Positions 18,536 to 28,317 are shown, counted from the stretch's first letter. The stretch is DNA of 64,000 nt from an uncultured Clostridia bacterium (GCA_937920235.1 CALGUK010000008.1:48938-112937); one strand, 5' to 3'. Made by a program: numbers and translations. The notes: generated from the letters alone by a model not told the origin.

Positions 18536-19807
18536 CTATTCAGTAACCTTTTTGTAGAAATCAAAGCAATCGAATGTTGCAAAATAGTCTGCAGGAGTTT
18601 CGGCACGACGGATAAGCTCAAAGCTGCCGTCCTCTTTAAGAAGAATTTCTGCAGATTTAAGTTTACCGTTATAGTTGTAACCCATTGCAAAGCCGTGAGC
18701 TCCTGTATCGTGAATAAAGAGCAAGTCGCCCATATCAATTTTAGGTAACATTCTGTCTATTGCAAATTTGTCGTTATTTTCGCAAAGAGATCCCGTAACA
18801 TCATATTTGAAGTCGCAAGGCTCGTTTTCTTTGCCCATAACCGTAATATGATGGTAAGCGCCGTAAATTGCAGGACGCATAAGATTAACGGCACAAGCAT
18901 CAACACCGATATATTCCTTATGAGTATGCTTTTCGTTAATTGCTCGGGTTACGAGAGCACCGTAAGGAGCTAACATAAATCTTCCGAGCTCGGTATATAT
19001 TGCAACATCATCCATACCTGCAGGCGCAAGGATTTCGTTATATACTTTTTCAACACCTGCACCTATAGCAAATATGTCGTTACCCTCCTGGTCGGGACGG
19101 TAAGGAATACCGATACCGCCTGAAAGGTTGATAAACTTGATATTGGCTCCTGTTTCTTCCTTAAGCTTAACCGCAACCTCAAAAAGCGTCTTTGCAAGAG
19201 TAGGATAATATTCATTTGTAACCGTGTTGCTTGCGAGGAAGGCATGGATGCCGAATTCCTCAACGCCCTTTGATTTCATAATCTTAAAGGCTTCAAAAAG
19301 CTGTTCTGTTGTCATACCGTATTTTGCATCACCGGGGTTGTCCATAATATTGTTTGCAATAGAGAAATATCCGCCCGGATTATAACGGCAAGAAAGCTTT
19401 TTGGGAAGATGACCGAGTGTTTTTTCAAGAATATCGATATGAGTGATATCATCAAGATTTATGATTGCGCCGATGTCATTTGCATACTTAAACTCTGCGG
19501 GAGGTGTATCGTTGGATGAGAACATAATGTCGTCACCAACTGCACCTATTGCCTTTGAGAGCATAAGCTCGGTAATTGAAGAGCAGTCACAACCGCAGCC
19601 GTATTCTCTTAAAATGTTGATAAGGAACGGATTAGGAGTTGCCTTAACAGCAAAATATTCTTTAAATCCCTTGTTCCAAGCAAAAGCCTTTTTGAGATTT
19701 TCGGCATTTTTTCTTATTCCTGCTTCATCGTAAAGATGAAACGGTGTAGGATGAACCTTAGCGATTTCTTCAAGTTTTTCTTTTGTGGTAAATGGTACTT
19801 TGCTCAT
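18536..19807 (-). CDS. lysA: diaminopimelate decarboxylase
   Basis: 423 residues, fold III PLP decarboxylase converting meso-diaminopimelate to lysine. The PLP lysine is Lys55 in YFAVKATPNP. The glycine loop is NLSGGIGIPY, the substrate/PLP segment ELGRFMLAPYGALVTR, and the C-terminal motif CENNDKF resembles the active-site cysteine segment of the family. The substrate is by homology; other fold III decarboxylases are less likely given length and motifs. It is 2 bases after engB, in a lon-engB-lysA-dnaE run. Confidence 0.88.
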   Translation of the reverse strand: MSKVPFTTKEKLEEIAKVHPTPFHLYDEAGIRKNAENLKKAFAWNKGFKEYFAVKATPNPFLINILREYGCGCDCSSITELMLSKAIGAVGDDIMFSSNDTPPAEFKYANDIGAIINLDDITHIDILEKTLGHLPKKLSCRYNPGGYFSIANNIMDNPGDAKYGMTTEQLFEAFKIMKSKGVEEFGIHAFLASNTVTNEYYPTLAKTLFEVAVKLKEETGANIKFINLSGGIGIPYRPDQEGNDIFAIGAGVEKVYNEILAPAGMDDVAIYTELGRFMLAPYGALVTRAINEKHTHKEYIGVDACAVNLMRPAIYGAYHHITVMGKENEPCDFKYDVTGSLCENNDKFAIDRMLPKIDMGDLLFIHDTGAHGFAMGYNYNGKLKSAEILLKEDGSFELIRRAETPADYFATFDCFDFYKKVTE

Positions 19808-19809
19808 TT

Positions 19810-20397
19810 TTATTCACCTGTATATCCTTCTATATATTTTTTTAACACATCAAGTCCTGCACCTGTTTCCGAGGAGAAAGGGAAAATTCTCTCTTCAGGA
19901 ACAAAACTCATTTCTTTCTTCGAATTTTCAAGCCGCGCATTATACTCTTTCTTCTTTTTGAGCTTGTCCGCTTTTGTCATTACGACTATGAAGTCATAAC
20001 CTGCTGACTGTAAAAAATCCATCATCATTATGTCATCCTTTGTCGGCGGATGACGCATATCAACAAGCTGAACAACAAGCTTAATATTTCGGTCAGAGTT
20101 AAAATAGCCCTCCATCATCTCAGCCCAGCGTTCTTTTTCGGTTTTAGCAACCTTGGCATAACCGTAACCCGGCAAATCGACAAAATTAACACCGTCAATC
20201 TGATAAAAATTGATTGTGATGGTTTTTCCCGGAACTGAACTCACTCTTGCCAGATTTTTTCTGCCGAAAAGTCTGTTGAGCAATGAGCTTTTTCCGACAT
20301 TTGAACGGCCTGCAAATGCAATTTCAGGCAAATCAGACCCGGGAAGCTGACCGTATGTGCCGTATGCCGCTTTGAATTCCGCTTTATCGTATCTCAT
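19810..20397 (-). CDS. engB: ribosome biogenesis GTPase YsxC/EngB
   Basis: 195 residues. It is an essential GTPase in late 50S assembly. G1 is GRSNVGKSSLLN (about 30-41), G3 is DLPGYGYA, G4 is TKADK and the G5 region is FSSETG. It follows lon by 11 bases; the lon-engB order is conserved in Firmicutes. Confidence 0.96.
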   Translation of the reverse strand: MRYDKAEFKAAYGTYGQLPGSDLPEIAFAGRSNVGKSSLLNRLFGRKNLARVSSVPGKTITINFYQIDGVNFVDLPGYGYAKVAKTEKERWAEMMEGYFNSDRNIKLVVQLVDMRHPPTKDDIMMMDFLQSAGYDFIVVMTKADKLKKKKEYNARLENSKKEMSFVPEERIFPFSSETGAGLDVLKKYIEGYTGE

Positions 20398-20408
20398 AAA
20401 TACCTCTT

Positions 20409-22760
20409 TTAAACAAGTGCCGCCTTAAGAACGTCATCACCTGTTTTTGCAAAAACAAAATTTATTTTCTCTTTAACCTTTTCGTCAACCTTATCAAGAT
20501 CACTTCTGTTGGCTTCGGGTATTATCACGGTTTTCATACCCTCCACATAAGCCGCCATCGTTTTCTCGCGAAGTCCTCCGATCGGTAAAACACGACCCGT
20601 AACGGTAATTTCGCCAGTCATTGCCACATCGGCTCTGACCTTGCATCCCGAAAGAGCAGATACAAGAGCAGTAAAAATCGTTACACCTGCTGAAGGTCCG
20701 TCTTTGGGGACAGCTCCCTCGGGAAAATGAATATGTAAATCTTTATTGAGGTAGAAATCCTTATTTATTCTGTACTTTTCGGCATTGGTTCTTATATAGC
20801 TTACGGCGGCGCGGGCTGACTCTTTAATAACATCTCCTAAAGAGCCTGTGAGTTCAACATTGCCTTTGCCGTCCATAACCGCGACCTCAACCGTAAGAAT
20901 TGTGCCGCCGACGGATGTGTAGGCAAGTCCGTTGACGACTCCGACACAATTTTCCTTTAATACATCATCCGGCTTATATTTAGGTCCGCCGAGATAAGTT
21001 TCGAGATCGGTATCCTTAACGGAAACCCTGCCCTCAAATCCCTTTGCATATTTTACAGCAATTTTTCTTAAAACCTTTGCAATTGTTCTTTCAAGAATAC
21101 GAACTCCTGCTTCTCTGGTGTAACCGCTGATAATAAGTTTAATCGCCTTATCGGTAAATCTGACATAGGATTTTTTCAAACCGTTTGCAGAAATTTGTTT
21201 AGGTACAAGATGATTTTTTGCAATATTGAATTTTTCTTCTGCCGTATAGCCAGGAATATCGATAATTTCCATTCTGTCAAGCAACGGTGCGGGAATTCTG
21301 CTTTTGTCATTTGCGGTTGTAATAAACAGCACTTTACTCAAATCATAAGGTATCTCAAGATAATGATCCGTAAATGAATTATTCTGTTCTGCATCAAGAA
21401 CCTCAAGAAGTGCTGACGAAGGATCGCCGCGGTTATCTGAGCCGAGTTTATCTACCTCATCAAGAAGAATAAGAGGATTTGAGCTTTTTGCAGACTCAAT
21501 CGCTTCAATAATTCTTCCCGGCATAGCGCCGATATATGTTTTTCTGTGACCTCTGATGTCAGCCTCGTCGCGAACACCGCCGAGAGAAATTCTGGCATAG
21601 GTTCTGCCCATCGCATTTGCAAGAGAGCGTGCTACTGATGTTTTACCCACACCGGGAGGTCCTGCAAGACAAATAATCTGTCCCTTTACATCCGGGTTAA
21701 TTTTTCTCACCGAAAGAAATTCCAATATTCTTTCCTTCACATCGGAAAGTCCGTAATGGTCATCATCAAGAGCTTTTTCAACCGCTTCAATATCGAGATT
21801 ATCTTCGGTGCAATATCCCCACGGCAGAGATATAATCTTATCAAGATAGTTTCTGATAACTGCCGATTCGGGACTTGATGACTGCATTTTCATAAGTCGG
21901 TCACATTCACGGAGAAGCTTTTTCTCAATATCTGCCGAAAATCCTACAGATCGTATTTGCTCCTTATACTCTTCAGCCTCAGAAATTGCTCCGTCGCCCT
22001 CATTAAGCTCCTCGGAAATTGCTCTAATCTGCTCTCGGAGATAATAGTCTCTCTGATTGGCTTCCATTTGCTGCTGAACCTTTTCATTGATTTCTTCTTC
22101 AATCGATAAAAGCTCAATTTCTCTTTTAAGAACGGCGCAAAGTGCTTCAGCACGTTTCAGAGGATTCAATTCTTCAAGTAGCCCCTGTTTAATCGCATAT
22201 TCAAGAGGAATATTTGAAAGAATATAGTCAGTTATCTCGCCTGCTTCCTTTCGGACAGATACACCGATTGCAATATCGGGCGGCAGCTTCGGAAGAAAAG
22301 ATGAGTACTCATCAAAAATTCCGACGAGATTTCTTACAAGTGCTTCTTCATATATTATGTCCTGAGCGCTTACTGTTTCGGTTTCGAGTCTTCTCACGAT
22401 ACAGGATAAGTATGGATTTGCTCCGTTTATATTCAGAAGTTCGGCACGATAAAGCCCGTAAACCACTACCCTGAGCGTATCGGAACCCGGAAGCTTCATA
22501 ACCTGCTTTATTTCGCAGACAACTCCCGATGTATATATATCGTCATATCTCGGATCTTCACATTCCATATCAATCTGTGCGGCAAGAAAAATATTGGATT
22601 TACGCTCCATTGCTGCCTTTATGGCCTTGACTGATTTTTGTCTGCCTACATCAAAATGCAATGTCATTTCGGGAAATACAACGAGACCTCTCAATGCCAC
22701 CATCGGAATTGAAAATGACTTTTCACTGAATTCATTGAATATCTTTTTATTTGTTTCCAT
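20409..22760 (-). CDS. lon: ATP-dependent protease Lon
   Basis: About 783 residues. The N-terminal substrate-binding domain opens with [16 protein letters not shown]. The AAA+ module has [13 protein letters not shown] and LILLDEVDK. The C-terminal protease domain has the catalytic serine in [10 protein letters not shown] and the lysine further on (GLREKTMAA). Start choice is unclear. The ATG at 22760 gives the usual N-terminal length but its AGGAG is 17 bases away. An in-frame GTG at 22778 has no spaced ribosome site. An 8-codon minicistron (ATG at 22773) has the best-placed AGGAG and overlaps the lon start. Confidence 0.95.
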   Translation of the reverse strand: METNKKIFNEFSEKSFSIPMVALRGLVVFPEMTLHFDVGRQKSVKAIKAAMERKSNIFLAAQIDMECEDPRYDDIYTSGVVCEIKQVMKLPGSDTLRVVVYGLYRAELLNINGANPYLSCIVRRLETETVSAQDIIYEEALVRNLVGIFDEYSSFLPKLPPDIAIGVSVRKEAGEITDYILSNIPLEYAIKQGLLEELNPLKRAEALCAVLKREIELLSIEEEINEKVQQQMEANQRDYYLREQIRAISEELNEGDGAISEAEEYKEQIRSVGFSADIEKKLLRECDRLMKMQSSSPESAVIRNYLDKIISLPWGYCTEDNLDIEAVEKALDDDHYGLSDVKERILEFLSVRKINPDVKGQIICLAGPPGVGKTSVARSLANAMGRTYARISLGGVRDEADIRGHRKTYIGAMPGRIIEAIESAKSSNPLILLDEVDKLGSDNRGDPSSALLEVLDAEQNNSFTDHYLEIPYDLSKVLFITTANDKSRIPAPLLDRMEIIDIPGYTAEEKFNIAKNHLVPKQISANGLKKSYVRFTDKAIKLIISGYTREAGVRILERTIAKVLRKIAVKYAKGFEGRVSVKDTDLETYLGGPKYKPDDVLKENCVGVVNGLAYTSVGGTILTVEVAVMDGKGNVELTGSLGDVIKESARAAVSYIRTNAEKYRINKDFYLNKDLHIHFPEGAVPKDGPSAGVTIFTALVSALSGCKVRADVAMTGEITVTGRVLPIGGLREKTMAAYVEGMKTVIIPEANRSDLDKVDEKVKEKINFVFAKTGDDVLKAALV

Positions 22761-22795
22761 AATTTTTGCACATATCACTCCTATTTTGAACTTAT

Positions 22796-22824
22796 ATTAT
22801 ATAATAAAAAACAAATTACTGCAA
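22796..22824 (-). promoter_or_regulatory. sigma-A promoter of lon
   Basis: Minus strand TTGCAG, 17 bases, TATAAT. No CIRCE or CtsR heptad repeat is visible near it. Confidence 0.65.
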
Positions 22825-22923
22825 CAATTCTCTTAAAAAATTAATATTTTTATAAACCAGCATCAACTTTGTTAAAATATTAAACAAGTTTTTAGAGAAA
22901 AATAAAAAATTCCAAAGAAATAT

Positions 22924-22939
22924 TGTTAACTTTTTAACA
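22924..22939. promoter_or_regulatory. inverted repeat upstream of serC (candidate operator)
   Basis: TGTTAA, 4 bases, TTAACA, immediately upstream of the serC -35 box. A looser match (TTGTT...AACAA) lies about 50 bases further upstream. It could bind a regulator of serine synthesis; which one is unknown. Confidence 0.35.
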
Positions 22940-22944
22940 TTCTA

Positions 22945-22974
22945 TTGACAATCATATAGTTATTCTGATATAAT
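22945..22974 (+). promoter_or_regulatory. sigma-A promoter of serC-serA
   Basis: Perfect hexamers TTGACA and TATAAT with an 18-base spacer. The leader is about 48 bases, with GGAGG before the serC ATG. Confidence 0.75.
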
Positions 22975-23029
22975 TCCATCAATATTTATTTTTTTAACAG
23001 TTTTCAACTGTAATTTTGGAGGTTTTTTT

Positions 23030-24112
23030 ATGGCAAGAGTTTATAATTTTTCAGCAGGTCCTTCTATGCTTCCCGAAGAAGTGTTGAAGAAAGCAGCCGC
23101 AGAAATGCTTGATTACGAGGGCAGCGGTCAATCAGTAATGGAAATGAGCCACCGTTCAAAGATTTATGATTCTATCATTAAAGGTGCTGAAAAGCTTCTC
23201 CGAGAGCTTATGAATATTCCGGATAATTATAAGGTATTGTTTTTGCAGGGCGGTGCTTCAACACAGTTTGCAGCTATTCCCCTTAACTTTATGAACAAAA
23301 ACGGAAAAGCCGATTTTGTTATAACAGGTCAGTGGGCTAAGAAAGCTTTCCAGGAAGCACAGAAATACGGTGAATGCAAAGCCGTTGCTTCTTCTGCTGA
23401 CAAAACTTTCTCTTATATTCCGAAGCTTGACAAAGATACATTCACAAAGGATGCCGACTATTTCTATATTTGTATGAACAACACAATTTACGGCACGGTT
23501 TATCACGAGCTTCCCGACACAGGTGATGTTCCGCTTATTGCAGATATTTCATCATGCTTCCTTTCAGAGCCTATTGATGTTTCAAAGTTCGCAATGGTTT
23601 ACGGCGGTGCACAGAAGAACGTTGCTCCTGCAGGTCTTACAATCTGCATCATCCGTGAAGATATGCTCGGCAACGCCAGAGATATTACTCCTACAATGCT
23701 CAATTATCAGATTATGGCGGATAACGATTCGCTTTACAATACTCCCCCCTGCTATACAATTTACATTTGCAAACTTGTTCTTGAATGGCTCAAGGATATG
23801 GGCGGTCTTGAAGCAATGAAGGAAAGAAATGTTAAGAAAGCAAAGCTTCTTTATGATTTCCTTGACAACAGTAAGATGTTCAAAGGAACTGTTGTCCCCG
23901 AGGACCGATCACTTATGAATGTGCCTTTCGTTACAGACAGTGAGGAGCTTAATGCAAAATTCATTAAGGAAGCAACCGAAGCTGGTTTTGTTAACCTTAA
24001 AGGTCACCGTACAGTCGGCGGAATGAGAGCTTCAATCTATAATGCAATGCCGGTTGAGGGTGTTGAAAAGCTCGTTGAATTTATGGCTGAGTTTGAAAAA
24101 GCAAATTCATAA
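23030..24112 (+). CDS. serC: phosphoserine aminotransferase
   Basis: 360 residues. It converts 3-phosphohydroxypyruvate and glutamate to phosphoserine. The N-terminus is FSAGPSMLPEEVL, the PLP lysine is Lys196 in YGGAQKNVAPAG, and GHRTVGGMRAS near the C-terminus contributes to substrate binding. It has GGAGG seven bases before the ATG. It is followed 12 bases later by serA, forming a serine-synthesis operon; serB is not in view. Confidence 0.97.
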   Translation: MARVYNFSAGPSMLPEEVLKKAAAEMLDYEGSGQSVMEMSHRSKIYDSIIKGAEKLLRELMNIPDNYKVLFLQGGASTQFAAIPLNFMNKNGKADFVITGQWAKKAFQEAQKYGECKAVASSADKTFSYIPKLDKDTFTKDADYFYICMNNTIYGTVYHELPDTGDVPLIADISSCFLSEPIDVSKFAMVYGGAQKNVAPAGLTICIIREDMLGNARDITPTMLNYQIMADNDSLYNTPPCYTIYICKLVLEWLKDMGGLEAMKERNVKKAKLLYDFLDNSKMFKGTVVPEDRSLMNVPFVTDSEELNAKFIKEATEAGFVNLKGHRTVGGMRASIYNAMPVEGVEKLVEFMAEFEKANS

Positions 24113-24124
24113 GGAGATACCGTT

Positions 24125-25288
24125 ATGTATAATATTCTTACCTTAAACAAAATATCTGAAACAGGACTTTGCCGTTTCAGTAATGATTATAAATGCTCTT
24201 CTGATATCACAGCACCCGATGCAATCCTTGTCCGCTCCGCATCAATGCACGATATGGAGTTTGACAAAAACACTCTTGCCATTGCAAGAGCAGGTGCAGG
24301 TGTAAATAATATTCCGATTGACAAATGCAGTGAACAGGGAATTGTTGTTTTTAACACTCCCGGTGCAAACGCAAATGCAGTTAAAGAACTTGTTCTTACA
24401 GGTCTTTTCCTCTCTTCGAGAAAAATCATCCCCGCAATCGATTGGGCATTGACGCTCAAAGGAAACGGCGACACCGTTCCGAAAGATGTTGAAAAGGGCA
24501 AGAGTGCTTTTGCGGGTCCCGAAATCAAGGGTAAAACTCTCGGCGTTATCGGACTTGGCGCAATCGGTATTCTTGTTGCAAATGCGGCGGCTTCACTCGG
24601 TATGAAGGTTATCGGTTATGACCCGTACCTCTCTGTTGCACAGAGTATTACGCTTAACCATCACGTTACACTCACCGACAGTCTCAATGTTATTTATTCC
24701 GAAAGTGATTATATCACTCTTCATCTTCCTCTCAACGATTCAACAAGAGGCCTTATCAATGCCGATACCATTGCGGTAATGAAGGATGAAGTGAGAATTC
24801 TTAACTTTGCACGTGGTGAGCTTGTTGATACCGACAGTATTCTTTCTGCTCTTCAGGAGGGAAAGGTTGCATCATATATCACAGATTTCCCCAACGATGC
24901 CGTTATCGGCGCACCCGGTGTAATTGCAATTCCTCACCTTGGTGCATCCACTCCCGAATCAGAGGACAATTGTGCTATGATGGCTGTTGACCAGGTTGCA
25001 GATTATCTTGAAAACGGTACAATAGTTAATTCAGTCAACTACCCTGCCGTGACGCTTGCTCCTTCCGACAAGCACCGTATCACTATTATGCACAAGAATA
25101 TTTCGGGTATTGTAAGCAAAATCACTTCGGCTTTTGCAAATGAAGACGTTAACATTGACAATATGGTTAACAAATCAAAGGGCGAATACGCTTATACCGT
25201 TGTCGATTCGGATACGGAGGCTTCTCCGGAGGCTATTGAAGCATTGAAAAAGATTAACGGAATTATACGTATCAGAGTCATTAAATAA
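24125..25288 (+). CDS. serA: D-3-phosphoglycerate dehydrogenase
   Basis: 387 residues. It oxidises 3-phosphoglycerate in the first step of serine synthesis. The NAD-binding Rossmann motif is GVIGLGAIGI, the active-site segment is LNFARGELVDTD, and the catalytic His lies in HLGASTPESEDNCA. A C-terminal ACT domain (about 315-387, ITIMHKNISGIVSKIT onward) probably senses serine. It is the short type with one ACT domain and no intervening domain. It ends the operon at a strong bidirectional terminator. Confidence 0.96.
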   Translation: MYNILTLNKISETGLCRFSNDYKCSSDITAPDAILVRSASMHDMEFDKNTLAIARAGAGVNNIPIDKCSEQGIVVFNTPGANANAVKELVLTGLFLSSRKIIPAIDWALTLKGNGDTVPKDVEKGKSAFAGPEIKGKTLGVIGLGAIGILVANAAASLGMKVIGYDPYLSVAQSITLNHHVTLTDSLNVIYSESDYITLHLPLNDSTRGLINADTIAVMKDEVRILNFARGELVDTDSILSALQEGKVASYITDFPNDAVIGAPGVIAIPHLGASTPESEDNCAMMAVDQVADYLENGTIVNSVNYPAVTLAPSDKHRITIMHKNISGIVSKITSAFANEDVNIDNMVNKSKGEYAYTVVDSDTEASPEAIEALKKINGIIRIRVIK

Positions 25289-25301
25289 TAGCTGTATATA
25301 C

Positions 25302-25343
25302 AAAAAGTCCCTTGTAGTGAAAACTCACTGCAAGGGACTTTTT
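25302..25343. terminator. bidirectional terminator between serA and the LRR gene
   Basis: AAAAAGTCCCTTG pairs with CAAGGGACTTTTT around an inner AGTGA/TCACT hairpin, with A and T tracts on both sides. It can stop serC-serA (plus) and the LRR gene (minus). Confidence 0.88.
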
Positions 25344-25348
25344 AATGT

Positions 25349-26866
25349 TTAATTATCGTAAATTTTTGTTGTACCGAAAAGCGAACGGAAGAAACCGCCG
25401 ATTTTATCGAAGAAACCTGATTTTGAATACATTTCAACGCTGTCTCGAGCCAATTCATTGCCGTCAGCATCACAAAGAATTGCCGTAAATGTTGTATAGC
25501 CTTTATTCTTTGCGATAACCTTAAGGTTTGAGCTGTCAGCGCTTGTATCAAAATATCCGTTGCTTGACTCCCACTTCACATAAGAACCTTCAGGAGCATT
25601 TCCCTCGACATTTGCGCGGAGAACAATACCGTCTTTATTACGGATTTTAGTACGAGACGGAGTTTGAATACCGAATAAGTAATTGTATTCAGGTTCGTCG
25701 GGAACATTTGATTCCGGCTCACCGCAGTATTCACAATAACCGTCAATGAAATTATGACCTTTTGCCAAAATAGTCTCCGTATATCTTGAATTTTCGCAGA
25801 TATCACAACAATATTCTATAAACCCTTCCTTGGTACAAGTCGGATCTTCGCCTTTTCGGGCAGAATACTGATGTATTCCGTTTGGCTGAATGGTTCTTGT
25901 TTCATATTTTCCGCAGGAGCATTCGCGCTTTTCAATACCTGTATTTATACAGTCAGGTTCGATAGCAACTATCCATTCGCCGAATGAACAGGTGTGTTCA
26001 TCGTTGATGAAATGAACAGTTGCACTTGGCAATGAACCGTTATATTTACCGATTGAAATTTCATTCCATCGGTCCTCAGTTCCTGTATAATATACATCTG
26101 TAAGACTGTTACAATAGAAAAACGCTCTGTCTCCGATTGATGTTACGCTGTTACTGACATATACGCTTGCAAGATTAGTACAATCAGAAAAGGTGTATGG
26201 TTTAATCGTGGTTACTCCGTTTCCGATTTTAACGCTGTTAAGGTTTTTACACACGGAAAAAGCTCTTTCGCCTATCGTGGTTACACTGTCCGGAATTGTT
26301 ACACTTGTAAGGCTTTCACATCCCCAAAAAGCATTGGTCCCTATAGATTTAACACTGTTCGGGATAGTTACATCACAGAGATTTGAACAAGCGTATACAG
26401 CATTACTGCCGATAGAGATTACACCGTTGGGAATTATCAGTTCCGAAAGACTGCTGCAAAACGACAATACAAAATCGGGCAACTCAGTTATGCCTTCGGG
26501 AAGCGTAATGCTCTCCAGACTGCTGCAATATGCAAAAGCCTGCTTGCCTATTTTATTTACACCGCTGCCGATCTCTATTTTCTCAAGATTTTCGCAATTG
26601 TAAAATGCATATTCGCCGATACTTGTTACCCTATCCGTGATGATTACTTTTTTCACATTGTAGTTTGCCCAAGGCGCATCGCCGAAAACATAATTGTCCA
26701 TATTCCCTACTCCGGAAATTGTCAATGTTTCGGTCGAGTCGTCATAACTCCAGTTAAGCATTTTGCCGCAATTACCCATTTCAACTGCACTAGCCGTAAT
26801 GCTTGTCATCGGCATAACCGAAAGCATCATTATCAATACCAATAAGACGGATATTGCTTTTTTCAT
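25349..26866 (-). CDS. secreted leucine-rich repeat (BspA/LRR_5) surface protein
   Basis: 505 residues. A signal peptide (about 1-28, ending near ITASA) is followed by a short beta segment. At least seven LRR_5 repeats of about 23 residues follow (about 75-270), with repeated forms such as SVTIPDSVTTIGERAF. Then comes a cysteine-rich part with CxC/CxxC pairs (about 290-385). The C-terminal module (about 395-505) begins at TPSRTKIRNKDGIVL and ends in the tail SKSGFFDKIGGFFRSLFG. The same module ends the protein at 61537-62640. No LPXTG or SLH domain is present, so the tail may be the retention signal. BspA-type repeats usually mediate binding to host or bacterial surfaces. Confidence 0.87.
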   Translation of the reverse strand: MKKAISVLLVLIMMLSVMPMTSITASAVEMGNCGKMLNWSYDDSTETLTISGVGNMDNYVFGDAPWANYNVKKVIITDRVTSIGEYAFYNCENLEKIEIGSGVNKIGKQAFAYCSSLESITLPEGITELPDFVLSFCSSLSELIIPNGVISIGSNAVYACSNLCDVTIPNSVKSIGTNAFWGCESLTSVTIPDSVTTIGERAFSVCKNLNSVKIGNGVTTIKPYTFSDCTNLASVYVSNSVTSIGDRAFFYCNSLTDVYYTGTEDRWNEISIGKYNGSLPSATVHFINDEHTCSFGEWIVAIEPDCINTGIEKRECSCGKYETRTIQPNGIHQYSARKGEDPTCTKEGFIEYCCDICENSRYTETILAKGHNFIDGYCEYCGEPESNVPDEPEYNYLFGIQTPSRTKIRNKDGIVLRANVEGNAPEGSYVKWESSNGYFDTSADSSNLKVIAKNKGYTTFTAILCDADGNELARDSVEMYSKSGFFDKIGGFFRSLFGTTKIYDN

Positions 26867-26945
26867 TTTTTATCATTCCCTCTCCGAAGATTTTCAAAAA
26901 TAAAACTGTTTATACAAAAAGCCTTATTCTTTATCCGTAAGGAAT

Positions 26946-26974
26946 ATTTTACCACTCAGAATGAGTAAAATCAA
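26946..26974 (-). promoter_or_regulatory. promoter of the LRR gene with an internal palindrome
   Basis: Minus strand TTGATT, 17 bases, TAAAAT. The spacer holds the 13-bp palindrome ACTCA-GAA-TGAGT (26954-26966), placed where a bound repressor would block RNA polymerase. Confidence 0.5.
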
Positions 26975-26995
26975 TAATTATATGCCTGTAAGTTT

Positions 26996-27024
26996 TTGAC
27001 AAGATAAACATTGTATGGTAAACT
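26996..27024 (+). promoter_or_regulatory. sigma-A promoter of the phosphatase gene
   Basis: TTGACA, 17 bases, TAAACT; the start codon follows 15 bases later. Confidence 0.55.
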
Positions 27025-27039
27025 TAACAAGGTGATATT

Positions 27040-27507
27040 ATGATTAAGATTATGTTTGTCTGCCACGGCAACATCTGTCGTTCCACAATGGCTGAGTTTG
27101 TTATGAAGGATGTTGTCAGAAAGAATGGATATGAAAATGATTTTCTGATAAGTTCAAGTGCGACAAGCATCGAAGAAATCGGCAATGATACACATTGGGG
27201 CACGAAAAAAATTCTTGATGAAATGGGAATTCCATATACTAAAAGACAAGCTGTACAGCTTAAAAAGTGCGATTATGAAAAATATGACTTTATAATCGGA
27301 ATGGACAGCGCCAATATGAAAAACATCAACAGAATAATCGGTTATGATAAAGATAATAAAATTCATAAGTTGTTGAGTTTTGCCCATATTGACCGCGATG
27401 TTGCTGACCCGTGGTACACAAGAGATTTTAAAACCACATATAACGATGTTGAGCTCGGATGTCGCAAAATTCTTGATTATGTAATTGAAAACAGCATGCT
27501 GAAATAA
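27040..27507 (+). CDS. low molecular weight protein-tyrosine phosphatase
   Basis: 155 residues. The CX5R phosphate loop is at the N-terminus: FVCHGNICRSTMAEF, with nucleophile Cys8 and Arg14. The general acid is Asp123 in ADPWYT. It dephosphorylates phosphotyrosine proteins, in bacteria often bacterial tyrosine kinases of polysaccharide synthesis or arginine-phosphate marks; neither partner is nearby. The Ile-Cys pair beside the loop is as in eukaryote-like LMW-PTPs. GGTGAT precedes the ATG. Confidence 0.93.
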   Translation: MIKIMFVCHGNICRSTMAEFVMKDVVRKNGYENDFLISSSATSIEEIGNDTHWGTKKILDEMGIPYTKRQAVQLKKCDYEKYDFIIGMDSANMKNINRIIGYDKDNKIHKLLSFAHIDRDVADPWYTRDFKTTYNDVELGCRKILDYVIENSMLK

Positions 27508-27514
27508 ATTTCAG

Positions 27515-27543
27515 TTGAAATTTTTCTTATGATGTTATATATT
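27515..27543 (+). promoter_or_regulatory. promoter of the GntR gene
   Basis: TTGAAA, 17 bases, TATATT. A hyphenated inverted repeat TGATGT-N12-ACATCA (27530-27553) covers the -10 box and could be autoregulatory. Confidence 0.45.
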
Positions 27544-27579
27544 ATTGACATCATTTTTTCTTAAAAGTGAGGACGGATT

Positions 27580-28272
27580 ATGCCTAAAGAAAATTTATCA
27601 CAACAAATTGCCGATACACTTAAAAGACTTATTATGGAGGAGCAGAAATATAATTACGGAGAAAAGCTTCCTAACGAAAATGAGCTTTCTCAGGAATTGG
27701 GAGTCAGCCGTACCACTCTGCGTGAAGCTATCAAAATTCTGATTTCGAATGGTATTCTCATCGTAAAACGCGGTAAGGGTACTTATGTTGCCGAGCAGAT
27801 TGACCAATATACCCAGGAAATCGAAGTCAATGACTTTCTGAAAAAGAAGGTTACTCTGCGTGATTTATATGAAACTCGTCTTATTTTTGAACCCGAGGCA
27901 GTTTCACTCGCTTGCAAAAGAGCTACAGATAAAGAAATTGAGGAAATTTTAAGACTCGGTGAAATCTGTCAGAAAGAGATAAAAAAAGATCCGTCGGGGA
28001 AAAAGCGAATAGAATCAGAAAGTGCATTCCACGGTGCTATTCTTAAAGCATCACACAATGAATTTTTAGGACAATTCCTCCCTATTCTGACAAACACAGT
28101 TCAGAAAACCATTGAACTCAACTATAATCTTGATATAATTGCCGAAGAAGCATATAAGGACCACATTATGATTATGAATTTTCTCAAAAACAGAGATTCA
28201 ATCGGTGCGAAAAGTGCGGCAACAATACACCTGCACCACGCTGTAATAAACGAACATATATCTTTTGACTGA
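27580..28272 (+). CDS. GntR/FadR-family (FCD) transcriptional regulator
   Basis: 230 residues. The winged helix-turn-helix is at 1-72, with LPNENELSQELGVSRTTLREA and the wing GILIVKRGKGTYV. The FCD ligand domain follows (about 88-222). Its metal-site residues typical of FCD proteins seem present (Asp/His pattern: ESEFHGAIL-like stretch ESAFHGAILKASHN, then DHIMIMN and HLHHA). It lies 114 bases upstream of ilvC on the same strand. A 15-bp palindrome of FadR-type form lies in the ilvC promoter, so ilvC is its likely target. Confidence 0.9.
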   Translation: MPKENLSQQIADTLKRLIMEEQKYNYGEKLPNENELSQELGVSRTTLREAIKILISNGILIVKRGKGTYVAEQIDQYTQEIEVNDFLKKKVTLRDLYETRLIFEPEAVSLACKRATDKEIEEILRLGEICQKEIKKDPSGKKRIESESAFHGAILKASHNEFLGQFLPILTNTVQKTIELNYNLDIIAEEAYKDHIMIMNFLKNRDSIGAKSAATIHLHHAVINEHISFD

Positions 28273-28288
28273 AATTTTAAAAAAGGTA

Positions 28289-28316
28289 TTGACATTTTGA
28301 TATTATCATATATAAT
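28289..28316 (+). promoter_or_regulatory. sigma-A promoter of ilvC
   Basis: Perfect hexamers TTGACA and TATAAT with a 16-base spacer, 70 bases before the ATG. Confidence 0.75.
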
Positions 28317-28317
28317 A

